Part shown: positions 1 to 14,973 of the stretch, piece by piece | How positions within the stretch are numbered: position 1 is the first letter of the stretch | How the letters are laid out: every line of letters starts with the position of its first letter | Source: Hormiphora californensis | Taxonomy: Eukaryota; Ctenophora; Tentaculata; Cydippida; Pleurobrachiidae | DNA: 64,000 nucleotides | Reading direction: 5' to 3' | Assembly: GCA_020137815.1 (NCBI GenBank) | Contig: CM035355.1 | Span: forward strand, 7,921,271-7,985,270 | Translations under genes and position numbers: made by a program | The notes under the pieces: generated by a model | What the model was told of the DNA's origin: nothing | Database searches by the model: none | Seen by the model: the letters and a program-made list of their open reading frames with translations, nothing else

Positions 1-1
1 G

Positions 2-1402
2 AATGGCCTCATCGGGGAACTGATCCAGGGAAATGTGGACATGGTCCCTCTCCCCCTGTCCACCAGCTCCGCCCGGAAACAAGTCATAGACTTCAGTTAC
101 CCGTTCATGGATGCCGCTATTACTGCCATGGTGAAGGGAGAATCTAAGACGAGCAACATTTGGTTCTTTCTCAAGCCTTTTGATAGTGTGGTGTTTCTTG
201 GAATGACGCTGGCTAGTGTTCTTGTGTCACTGCTAGTGACTCTGAAGGAGAAGATATCACCGTACGGGAAACACGGGGCCAAGCTGCAGGCCCTTAAGAC
301 ATGCCTGTGTAAAAGCTGTGACATGTGGAGGTATGACACGGGGCCCCACGTGATACGGAGACCTAAATCTGATAGCACAGGGTGTTTAGTTGACAAGGTC
401 GAGGACATCAATACAGAGGAAACATCGCTCTTCAACTCTCTGTGGATGATTGATGCGGGATTGGTTGGCAAGGCAACGAGATTCCTTCCCTTCAGCCTGG
501 CTGGCAGGTTCCTATTATTCACCTGGTGGTTCTTCATGCTAATCATGATCACTGTTTACACAGCCAACCTGACAGCCTTCATGACGCTGAACAACATGGG
601 AGTCCAGGTAACCCAGGTGATCGATCTCCTCGGACAGACCAAGTTACGGTGGGGCGTTATCGGGAATAGGAACCCCCAGACCCTGCTGATGACCAACCAA
701 AACACGATTTACAGCAAGATAGCAACGGAGGGTGAGACTCTGACTGACCTGGGTGAAGCATTGGGGAGGCTGCGGGATGGTTCATTCGTGTTCATTGACG
801 AAGTCCCCATTCTGGCACATCACCTGAAAGATGATTGCGATATGCTGCCCATTGGAAGTGAGTTCCAATCCTTTGAGTACAGCTTCGGCATCCCTAAAGG
901 ATCTCCGATCAAGTATCTAATTGATCGTCATCTCCTGGAGTATCGGGAGACGGGGATGATCGATGAGTTATGGGCAAAGTGGTCGCCTGTCAACGCTAAA
1001 TGTGAAACTAAAGTAGGGAATGAGATTATTCTGGATATGAAGATGTTAGCTGGAGCATTTTACATCCTGGGAGCGGGGATTCTCATTTCTATAATTCTTC
1101 TGATCGGTGAAGTCCTCTATGCTAGTATCCTGGATGTCACCAAACCTCCTAATCCGTCATTCACGGAAGCAATAAAACGTCGGTTGGATCTAAAGCGGGA
1201 GTACCTATTTGCCCCTAAACCGGGCCTCAGACGTCAGGCGTCCATGGTTCACATGACTAATAGTAGCAACCCGAGGATGTCTAGAATGCAGAGTACCAGT
1301 CGGCCCAGCAGCATTACCATCCAAGGAGGGGGAACATTGGAGCACCTCATTGATAGTTCCTTTGAATCTCCCCCCTCTGAGTTACTGAAACACGGTCTTT
1401 GA
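2..1402 (+). CDS. Ionotropic glutamate receptor, 3' part (pore and second half of ligand-binding domain)
   Basis: Ligand-gated cation channel subunit of the plasma membrane; the 5' part lies before the window and the frame is open from base 2. In order: the end of the S1 ligand-binding segment (PLSTSSAR followed by VIDFSYPF, keeping the family's ligand arginine), M1, a cysteine-containing linker, the re-entrant pore loop (FNSLW...SLAGR), M3 with VYTANLTAFMT in place of the usual SYTANLAAF, S2 with a glutamate in FVFIDEV at the place of the ligand-contact acidic residue, M4, and a cytoplasmic tail rich in Ser and Arg. By alignment from memory the Q/R site of the pore holds Gly, and the Ser-Thr pair that contacts the glutamate side chain in AMPA receptors reads Asn-Pro, so ligand and permeation may differ from classical receptors. 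One long exon ends at TGA; AATAAA follows at 1412. The subfamily is not assigned. Confidence 0.95.
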   Translation, partial: NGLIGELIQGNVDMVPLPLSTSSARKQVIDFSYPFMDAAITAMVKGESKTSNIWFFLKPFDSVVFLGMTLASVLVSLLVTLKEKISPYGKHGAKLQALKTCLCKSCDMWRYDTGPHVIRRPKSDSTGCLVDKVEDINTEETSLFNSLWMIDAGLVGKATRFLPFSLAGRFLLFTWWFFMLIMITVYTANLTAFMTLNNMGVQVTQVIDLLGQTKLRWGVIGNRNPQTLLMTNQNTIYSKIATEGETLTDLGEALGRLRDGSFVFIDEVPILAHHLKDDCDMLPIGSEFQSFEYSFGIPKGSPIKYLIDRHLLEYRETGMIDELWAKWSPVNAKCETKVGNEIILDMKMLAGAFYILGAGILISIILLIGEVLYASILDVTKPPNPSFTEAIKRRLDLKREYLFAPKPGLRRQASMVHMTNSSNPRMSRMQSTSRPSSITIQGGGTLEHLIDSSFESPPSELLKHGL

Positions 1403-2620
1403 TAGCTGAACAATAAACACACAGATAACTTGTTGAGTAGCCAACAACAGATAACAGATAAAAGTAGCAGACATATCAGAGTGAGATTACATGCAGCTCC
1501 CAGTCCGTATATTTATCAAATATATATCACAGACACTATCACAGACATTAAAGAAAAGTCTTGACCCTGTCCACCGCGAGACAAACCAGTGCTACATCGG
1601 TAACACAGTTTTTTCAGCTTTGAAACAGGTTTTTCCTGCTCCCTGATTTTGGTGTTTTCTTGGCGGGTATTACAGTTACTGGCTGAATGATAACCATCCG
1701 TGTGAAGGACACTGAGACGTTCAGAGATCCACAGTCGGTCCTATCGGGCAGGGACAGGAGGAGAGAGGAGTTCTGAAATGATAAATTACATTACGTGGTG
1801 TAAATATAATTCTGTAATTAATATTATGTAATCAATTCTGTAATTAATATGTAATTAATTCTGTAATGAATTCTGTAATTAATATCATGTAATTGTATTC
1901 TGTACATATAATGCTTATTTTAGTTTTTACAAAGTGATGTAGTAATTTGCCAGAACCACAATTACGAGGACACAATTACCTAACAGCTTGATATATTTGA
2001 GTGACAGGCTGCTAAAAAATAGAATTGTGTAATGTAGTTAAACCTCGATTTACCAGACCCTCTATTTACCGGTAAAGTCCGGTAAATTGAGGCTTAATAC
2101 TTCAACTAAATTCAGCTACTTACCACGATATCGGAAATTTTAGAAAGGTTAATGATGGCGCACCCAATTGTATCATCACTGCCAATAATATCTTTATCAT
2201 AAACTTCAAAACATATCTTTGATTCGGAAATATCCGAAATTATGCACTGATGGATAAACAGAAGTTGTAATTATAGGGTTTAGGAAGTTTTGGCAAATGT
2301 CACTGCGATATGAAACTTGTTTGGGACTGCGGGGAACTAAGCTTTGCAAATAAAGGCAAAAATTAAACTTTGAAAGAAATCATGATTCCTTGGGAATCAA
2401 ATAAAATTTCTACTCTTGCCCATCGAGGAATCATTGGTCAAATTCCATTTCCATTTCATACTAAAATACTCACGTGTGCTGATTCCTCAAATCGGGGTGT
2501 GTCTGTTCCGTGTTTTACTGTACTGGTAAAAACCTTTACCCCATTCACTCTGACAACCACATACGGATCTCCCTTTCCAAACAGATCCGCCTTACGGAGT
2601 TTCCGGCCCGAGTGAACTGG
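1403..2620. other. Gene-free stretch downstream of the glutamate receptor
   Basis: Receptor 3' UTR with AATAAA at 1412-1417, then AT-rich sequence. Around 1795-1900 a short phrase (ctgtaattaatat) recurs several times. The 81-codon open frame at 2370-2615 has no recognisable domain and is not called. Confidence 0.5.
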
Positions 2621-2624
2621 AGAG

Positions 2625-2921
2625 AAAGATGTTTGTAAAGGAGTATGGAAGAAAGACGTTTGTAAAGGAGTATGGAAGAAAGAAGTTTGTAAAGGAGTAT
2701 GGAAGAAAGACGTTTGTAAAGGAGTATGGGAAGAAAGACGTTTGTAAAGGAGTATGGAAGAAAGATGTTTGTAAAGGAGTATGGAAGAAAGATGTTTGTA
2801 AAGGAGTATGGAAGAAAGACGTTTGTAAAGGAGTATGGGAAGAAAGACGTTTGTAAAGGAGTATGGAAGAAAGATGTTTGTAAAGGAGTATGGAAGAAAG
2901 ACGTTTGTAAAGGAGTATGTC
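2625..2921. repeat. 27/28-bp minisatellite, about 11 copies
   Basis: Unit aagaaagacgtttgtaaagg plus agtatgg, in near-perfect copies. A 27-bp unit keeps a frame open and would give a nine-residue repeat FVKEYGRKT, but two 28-bp units break it and there is no conserved start, so it is not called coding. A degraded array of the same type follows the N gap near 17.4 kb. Confidence 0.9.
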
Positions 2922-3107
2922 AGGGAATTACGGGGTCCCCCCGTTTCATTTGCTCACTTTTACTGCTCAGTTTTCCCAAACGCGCAATATAGTCTGACCG
3001 AAGAGCCCGGCGCCTTCCACAAATGTCGCGCGTCTACCCTTTCGCTTTGTGACATTTGGGACATTTTCTCAGATCGAACACATGTCTGAATATGTATTTC
3101 TCACAGG

Positions 3108-3310
3108 TCAAAGAAGAGTTTGATAATCAATCTGGTCGAGGAATGAACGGAAGAATGGATGGAGATTCGAGCCAAAAGTATGGTCTAACCAGGAACAAGA
3201 GAGGGAGTGGACTGAGAGAGTTGACTGAGAGAAAGAGATTGAGACTACTGCTCATTGTATTAATATTACTGATTGCCTTTGTAAAACCAGTTGTTTTGAA
3301 AAGACTTTAA
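3108..3310 (+). CDS. Possible terminal exon with C-terminal hydrophobic anchor (uncertain)
   Basis: A pyrimidine-rich acceptor (ttctcacag) is followed by an open frame beginning VKEEFDNQSGRG, polar and basic for about 45 residues, then a hydrophobic stretch LLLIVLILLIAFV and a short basic tail before TAA. This is the layout of a tail-anchored membrane protein. No upstream exon was found, and chance cannot be excluded. Confidence 0.2.
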
Positions 3311-5440
3311 CCCAAAAAGGAAAATATGGAGAAGGAGCACATACCTCGTTAGTTGTAACTATTCCACAACAAGATGGGTTTCCGTGACTTGATACTGGAT
3401 GAATCAATATGTAATGGCCAGTCCAAAAGGGGTGTAGGATGTTGCTTCTCAAGCGATTGTTCGTTGTTGAATGCCAAGCCTGCAGAGATGGGTATAGCAT
3501 TTAGAGACATCTTACTATATAATGCGAAAAGGGGTGAAACTTGATCCCTCCCATGCATGTTTGTTGTTCCCTAAATCGTCGTCATCAAGATCAGATCACG
3601 TAACAAGTAGCATGCTGGGTGACGGATCACATCACTATTCACCCCAAACGCTTGATCAGATCACCCCACTGAGGACAAGATCCTCCCACCCATGATCAGA
3701 CCATCCAATTGAAGATCAGATCACCCCAGTTAGTATCAGATCCCAAATTTCACCCAGTAGTCCATTGTGCGTGATGAGATCCCCCATTTAGAGTAGAAAA
3801 TAGCCAAAGACGTGAAATGATGAGAGAGGGGAAGAGAGAGGGACAGAGAGATATAGATAGAGACAAAAAGAGAGACAAAGAGAGAAATATAGAAAGAGAC
3901 ATAGAGAGAGAGATAGTGACAGAGATAGAGATAGAGATAGAGATAGATATAGATATAGAGATAGAGATAGATATAGAGATAGATATAGAGATAGAGATAG
4001 AGAAACAGAAACAGAAACAGAGACATGAAAAGGAAGACAGATAAAGAGACAGAGAAAGAGATGCATAGAGAGTGACAGACAGAGTGACCGAGCAACAGGT
4101 CCGGTCCTTTTCGGCCGAAGGCCGAATAACATTGACTAGTAACATGTAAAGGGACATTAAATACACAGATTTACACTACACCAATTTGGTTGCCCACCTC
4201 GGTACGGATAGGAGAGGTGTTTACAATATAGTTGTATTGATGACTACACAAGTTTATCGACTATCGAAGTACCTCGTTTCTGTGTATGAACTGAAAGATC
4301 GGCTGGAGGTGTTAGTAGCGTCAGTGAAGAGGTGGACAGATAGCTGGGCTGGGGCAACAACTGATTTGGGGCCTATCAGAATTGAGAATAACATGGGAAT
4401 TGGGATATATTATTATTGGAGGAAACTAATGAATCATGTTTCTGAAACAGTGCATCCTATTCAATTCTGTTTATAAAGATCTCTTAGATGTTACAAAATA
4501 AAAATCTGGTATAACCATTGTTGAACTAAACGAAATTAAACCCAATAATGTATACATATCTCACAACAACCCACGTGCCACCTCCAAATAACAAGCACGA
4601 CCACAGACAAAGAGACAGTGGACAGTGTAGTAGCATATTGAGATGTTATGGGGGTCTAGTGGGATGGGAGAGGTAGGGGCTATATACCGAGGGGGAATAA
4701 GATTTAGTGTCCCGCAGAGGGGGTTGTTATAGTGTATTGGGGAAAGATTGTCCGTGTTTCTATCAAGGAATAAATCCGGTAAAGACTTGTGATGAATACA
4801 ACAAGTGAGGATGTCCATTCAGTCAGCGGTTAGAAAAACTTCTGACATCAGTCGCCTGATTAGAAGGAGCGTATTAGCGATTTGGTTGGGAGAAGCTGCT
4901 AAAAGAACAGGAACAGGATTTGATTTTTTTCGTGCTTAAAAAGGGGGTTGAATTTCAATCATTGGAGAGGAAATGTGCAAATCAGATCACTTGAGCGCTA
5001 TATATATATATGTATATATCTATATATAGTTCTACAAAGATTTAAATTAGTGCTAAAAGGGATTTGGAATCAAGGTTTGCTCAACCTAGTGGCCCGGCTA
5101 GGGCAATGATGAGAGAGATGTGAGGCAGATTGAGGTAGGGAGAAGAGGTTCATGGGATTGAAATGTGAAGAAAGGAGTTGATTGTTGAAGCTGTGTGATG
5201 AAATTGAAGTAATTCGGTAAAAACTTTTCAGGCTAATACTCTGACCACAGTTCTCTTGAGAGAAATGAGAAAAGGGTCTGACATGTAGGAACGGGGACCG
5301 GTGTTTGACAAAGAATTGGCCTGACAGAGTCGTTTGTGGGGAGATGGTCAAATTAGTTGTTAGAGGCAATCATAAGAGGGGATCAGGAGAACCGAGAAGG
5401 GATCAGGAGAAGGGATCAGGAGAAGGGATCAGGGGCGGGT
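3311..5440. other. Gene-free stretch with GATA/GACA-rich simple repeats
   Basis: 3600-3760 carries several gatcagatcacccca-like phrases. 3820-4080 is an irregular (GA/GATA/GACA)n array whose six frames give many spurious open frames. 5229-5283 is a fragment of the GGCCAATGCTCTGACC inverted-repeat family. No exon with convincing splice sites was seen. Confidence 0.6.
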
Positions 5441-5448
5441 ATTTTTAC

Positions 5449-5520
5449 TAGTTACCTATAATTTTCCGTCAACCCATCCACCACTTCTTCCTCCCGTGTC
5501 CTCTTCTCTGCCTCTCCTGG
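5449..5520 (-). pseudogene. Truncated duplicate of the last exon of the SAP-like gene
   Basis: This block repeats the exon at 5866-5685, including its acceptor (tttccag) and the ataggtaactag end, but lacks 113 bp that correspond to 5705-5817. The junction falls at a shared CC. 113 is not a multiple of three, so the copy would shift frame. TTTATT at 5528-5533, a minus-strand AATAAA, lies between the two copies. Confidence 0.7.
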
Positions 5521-5684
5521 AAAGAATTTTATTAGATGTTTTGTTGCACCCACTGGCAGTGGGGCCACTACCCAATTTAAGAAACTAATTGGACCTTAGT
5601 ACATAATTATATCTCTCCTTCATCTCAGTCTGTCTGATGTCAGGAGAAGGGATCAGGAGAAGAGATCAGGAGCGGGTTTTTTTA

Positions 5685-8600
5685 CTAGTTACCTATAATT
5701 TTCCTCTTGAATTCTTCAAGTAATTTCCCTGACTCTATCATCAGCTGTCCTCGTACCCGAAAGAGCCCGTCCTCATCACTAACTCCAGCACACCGGAAGC
5801 TGTTTTTGAGGATGCCCGTCAACCCATCCACCACTTCTTCCTCCCGTGTCCTCTTCTCTGCCTCTTCTGGAAAGATGGGGATATTGGGGGCTAGATTTGG
5901 TGAAATAACTGGGATATTGGGTATGAAATGACGGTATCTCTACCCATGCTCTTCTTGTTAGGTAGTGTACTAATTATCTTTCCCTCTATCTCTTTCTCTT
6001 AGTTGTTCGTGAATCGTGACATTAACTAAAAATTACCTCTTAATTGCTTAGTAATTGAGAGATGCTTCAGCACCGAATTCTCCACTCCTGGGTGTCGCTG
6101 TTTCTCACTCAGGGACATACTTTCCTCTGAAGTGTGACAGGATCGCTGTCTTTTAGGTTCAGGTAACTGAAAATGCAAAATATACCTTACATATTGATCT
6201 AACAAAAACCTAGCCGATTGGCAGATAAATCATCATTCTGAACTATCATACCTTCCTGCTCCTCGGCTGCTTTTTCATCTGTTGCTTCACCTCAGACCTC
6301 AGAGACAGACATGGTATCATAGACCTCTCCATCTCTGTCAGGCCTAACTCAGCCCCTGATCCACTCTTTGACTTCTTTCCCTAAAAAAATTGATACGGTT
6401 AAGATAAAATTATTATGACTTTGGCCAGTTTTCAACCCAGGACCTATACCCTATCCCTTGCCGGAGCACGAGATTCGGACTTCGAATTACTTCAACCGGC
6501 AACCCTATCTATCCTCTTTCCAGAGATGTCCGAAAGTGGCATTATTGTTGGGCCCGAAACAATTGGTTAAAAGTGGATCATTTTTTTGACTAGTTTTTAA
6601 CCAAATTTCCACCAAGATTTCCACACAAACATTTCCACCATTTGGTGTGGGAGAGAGGGAAACAAAAGATTTGCAGCGAATTCGTTTGATGAGATGGTGA
6701 AGACATGGTTGAAAATTGGTGAAGTGTGCAGCACAATATAATAGACATATTACTAACCGCCAGGGTCAGGGCAATGTGATGCCCGATTTCCATAATGAAG
6801 TCGGTCAAACTTCTCGACTTAGGAGGTGGGATGGGGCCCCAGAAATCAGCCTGCAGATTCTCCATGTCCCCCTTTACCTCATCCCAGACCATTTTCTGCG
6901 TGGTGGGGTTGGGCTTCATTGTCCAGTCCCTGGCAGTGACATATATTATAAAATATCCGTGTCTTTTAAATGCTATGTCCTACATAATTTTGAGTGATCC
7001 AGTTTTAAGCTAAAAATATTACAAAAGAATAAGTATTGGCGAAAATCTCAATCATAATTGAGAAAGTTGTAAAATAGCTTCACAGCCTTTAATATACATA
7101 CTTGATACAATATCCGATCATAAACAACACCTTTTCCCCCTGCTCGCTGCTCACAAACACCTCTAGGGGGCGGACCAACTGGGCCCATTCCCTTGGGATA
7201 GCCATGGAGAGTTTCCCCTCGTGCGTCCCTGATAGATCCTGATAGAGATTTAATAATTGATTTTAGAAATTTAAATTCTGAGATATCTGAACGGACTAGA
7301 CCACAAACAGAAAATGTATTTGGAACACCCCGGGTTTCTCTATCTATCCCTCTTTTTCTCTCCCCCAATTCTTGCCCCGACAAAGGGTGCGTTTCCCGCA
7401 GTCTCAGTTATCGATAACAGACAACGCGATAACAGACAACTTCCTTTGTTTTTTTGGTCTAGTTTCTCAGATAATATTCTCTGGTATAAGTATGACCTTA
7501 GAACATCGCCAAGTACAATGATAGTTGTGTGGTTATATATCAAAGAAATATTGAGAAAATTAAAACCTTAGCTGAAGTGGTGTCCAACTTGTGCCCGCTA
7601 GCCTCATCCGCTGGTGGTTTGTTCTGCTGGTAGGGAAATGTTTAATGTTGGGTGGTGGCTATGAAATGAGAGGGTAAAATTACTCGATAGAATACAGTAG
7701 TTTGTCGTGATAGAATGTATATAATACTGTAAAATAACTTTTTGCAAATCAAAATATTGCAAAATTAGATTATAATATGTAGACATGTATTATAGGAGTC
7801 ACTCCAACCCCCCTAGTGGTCGACCAATGACCATTGATCATCCACTAGAGTTCGATATGTCTAGGCAAATATCTCACAGTACATCGAGCTTTAGCTTCTA
7901 TATCGGAACACTCAGAACAATTACACATGATATGATAGGAAGATATATGAGATAATCAAGAATAGGTGGTATGATAATTTGGTTAATTAATTTAGAAAGT
8001 GGGATAGTGAACAACACACAACATGACAAACGCACACATTACTGATTCAACTAATCGTATAACGGTACAATCAGTGCCATCATTACCTTCGTACAATGAT
8101 CCGAAGAGGAGGAATTCAATCCATATTAAATGTAATGGATTGTCGATCTAATAATTCCGATTGTAACGATATAAAGCTGCTCATAAGCTGCACTGGCGAG
8201 TTACTTTAACCCCCCTAGTTTCTGTCCTTGTTTAACATGGGAGTGACCAAGGCTTTCACTAGGATTCGACATATCTAGGCACATATCCCACAATAAATTA
8301 GCTAATTAGTTACTTAAAATAGAATAAACGGGAGAAATGCATGGTGGCCAAACCTGGTAGAGAGTGAAAGAGAAAAAAGGACAGATAGATAGATTAGATA
8401 CTGTAGAGGTCCGTTTCCAAGGAAGAGTGCTATATCTCGACAGGTGTCGGAGAGCTGATAGATACATAGTTAAATAGAAGGATAGAGGGATAGGGAGACA
8501 GAATGAGGAACAGGTAGAGACAGAGACATATTATTCGATGAGCGATCACCAATAAACCAAATTCAAACCTGTGGAATCTCTAACTCGACCAGATGATCGG

Positions 8601-9205
8601 TGGAACAATCCTCCCCATCCACCTCCAGAAGTGCATCGGAACTAAGTGCGTCCGACAGAGTTCCCGAGAATAATTTCCCAATCGTCTGAGTGAAATTATT
8701 ATAAGTTATTAAATCAGAATTCAGGATAGAACAAAATTCAGGATATTGACAATAAAGTGGACTCTAATACCACATAAACCCTCTAGAAGGCATTGTGATA
8801 GCGGCGATACTTGATCCAAAGTGTTATATAGATTTTTAGAACGAACCTGCACTTCTGCGGGACTGGGCTGGTCTGTCTGGGGTTGGTTGGGCTGGCCTGG
8901 CTCGGCTGGGCTGAGCTGGTCCGGCATCAGTTGGTGCTGCAGAAAAGCCGGGATTAACGTATATGGTTGTACTTTGTAGATGCGATAAATATATTTTTGT
9001 GTGCAAGATGCTTTGCTCATTTGTCAATATTACCTAGCTAGCATATATCTTGGTATTGAGTATCAATTTCAAGTTGAATCATTTATATAGCATTCAAATT
9101 GGTTAGTACCTTTTTCAGTAACTCCTCCAATTGTGGTTTCCTCATCGCAGTTTTCCATGCAATGCCTCTCTTAGTTAGCTCGGCCTTAATGTCACTAATT
9201 TTCAT
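5685..9205 (-). CDS. Eight-exon gene for a SAP-like domain protein (function unknown)
   Basis: Not recognised as a named protein. Exons on the minus strand, all in compatible phase: 9205-9110, 8936-8847, 8685-8569, 7238-7102, 6929-6758, 6380-6252, 6166-6037, 5866-5685, giving 350 residues. The start MKISDIKAELTKRGI followed by a KPQLEELLKK helix resembles a SAP DNA-binding motif. A Pro/Gln-rich linker follows, then a compact middle part (residues about 102-205) with REWAQLVRPLEVFV and DFWGPIPPPKSRSL, then a basic, probably nuclear, tail with GKKSKSG and PEPKRQR. The last exon could instead splice at ATAG/GTAACT (5693), but reading on gives TAG within nine bases, and TTTATT at 5528 could supply the poly(A) signal, so this end is preferred. 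The gene is divergent from the HARBI1-like gene 700 bp away; a nuclear role with it is inference only. Confidence 0.78.
7795..8310. repeat. Two diverged direct repeats within an intron of the SAP-like gene
   Basis: About 90-110 bp starting at 7797 (aacccccctagtggtc ... tctaggcaaatatctcaca) recurs at about 8208-8300 (aacccccctagtttctg ... tctaggcacatatcccaca). Sequence between them, 8137-8190 (cgattgtaacgatataaagc), returns inverted near 17160-17220, so this is a dispersed repeat rather than an exon duplication. Confidence 0.6.
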
Positions 9206-9254
9206 AGCTTAATGTTTTGCAAGTATAGTTTGGGTTGAATGTTAGCCAAACAGC

Positions 9255-9441
9255 AATCCGACACCGGGGTCTCAAATAACAAAAGCACACCACGATCGGG
9301 CACAGAGTGAGCCTGCAAAGTGAGACAACACCGAAGTGTCTAGAGTACCCTCGTATCCATCACGGAACCTTGGCAAACGCTGCTAGCCCGAGCGCGATGG
9401 GATAAGGCAGCGCTTTTCAACACGGAACCCGGTGTCGGATT
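9255..9441. mobile_element. 187-bp element with 14-bp perfect terminal inverted repeats
   Basis: AATCCGACACCGGG at 9255-9268 is the exact inverse of 9428-9441. The element ends 50 bp from the start codon of the SAP-like gene, so it occupies that gene's likely promoter. No clear target duplication was found and the superfamily is unknown. Confidence 0.7.
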
Positions 9442-9756
9442 TCAATCTCAATTCATTCACGCCATGTCCCGGCTCACGATTATTTTCCGCGATAAAATTT
9501 TCAAATTTCAAAACACCGCGCGCAATACGTTTTTATCACGCGCAATTCATAAAACCGTGCCGCGCGCGGCCGCGCTTTGCTAAAATCGGTGCTCCTGGAT
9601 TTTTGGATTTCTCATGGTACACCACGCACAGTCGTGTTCCTTTTTCCCTTGAAAAAGCGCTGCCTTGTCTCATCCTGGTGTCGAATTGCTGTCTCATATT
9701 TATTGCTGTCTCATCGGGCTAGCAGCGTTCGCCAAGTTCTGAGCCCCTTTCTCGTG

Positions 9757-9864
9757 CGTGTTTTGCGTGACACAACACATGTTTACATGTGGTGCCCAGC
9801 TCAAAATTTATACATTTCACATGCGTGTGCCTTTGGGGTGACAACTTAAAAAATCCAGCTTTAC
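9757..9864. mobile_element. Half copy of the GTCGGATTTTTT inverted-repeat element
   Basis: The phrase gtgacaacttaaaaaatcca near 9838 and the upstream tcgtgcgtgttttgcgtgac match, in inverted sense, the complete palindromic element at 49515-49673. This piece ends about 40 bp before the HARBI1-like start codon and therefore lies in its promoter or 5' UTR. Confidence 0.6.
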
Positions 9865-9906
9865 GTGGTTTCAATTTTTCATATTTTTCCAGTAGGTTTC
9901 ACAATT

Positions 9907-14435
<4,529 letters not shown>

Positions 14436-14757
14436 GTAATAAATTCTGCGGGGAATTATACCCAGGGAATAATTGAATTGTTCAAGTATGCCTGTTTTTT
14501 GTATTTACTCGAAAATTAGTTATTATATAATGGTGCCCAAATATTGAAACGAGTTATAATTGTTATTATCAATACATGTATGTAATTACTACAGTTTACT
14601 TTCCCAATTATATAGTCGTCTTTCCCAATCGATCTAATCTCATATTGCTTGTGCTCAAATAAAATGGATATAATACAGTGTCATATAGGTACTTTGTTGA
14701 AATTTTAGGAAAATATCAATTTATTTTGCCTTGCTCGGTTCTCAAAACAAAATTGAT

Positions 14758-14865
<108 letters not shown>

Positions 14866-14973
14866 ACCTACCTACCTAAAGGCCTTGCCAGCGCAGTATA
14901 TATATATATATATATACATACATATTATGAGCACTCCCATTTAAACCGTTATTACTATTTTTATCTAGCTACA

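Noticed and set aside
2629-3089. FVKEYGRKT repeat peptide as a secreted multi-copy precursor
   Set aside because: No signal peptide, frame changes where units are 28 bp, and the array also exists as degraded non-coding copies at 17.4 kb.
3736-4166. Ser/Leu-rich and Glu/Ile/Asp-rich proteins from overlapping frames
   Set aside because: Pure products of the GA/GATA simple repeat.
6450-6520. Possible tRNA-derived SINE
   Set aside because: No A and B box pair at proper spacing and no tail or target duplication.
7048-7383. 111-codon minus frame containing DARGETLHGYPKG
   Set aside because: The real exon here (7238-7102) is read in another frame, which agrees in phase with both neighbours.
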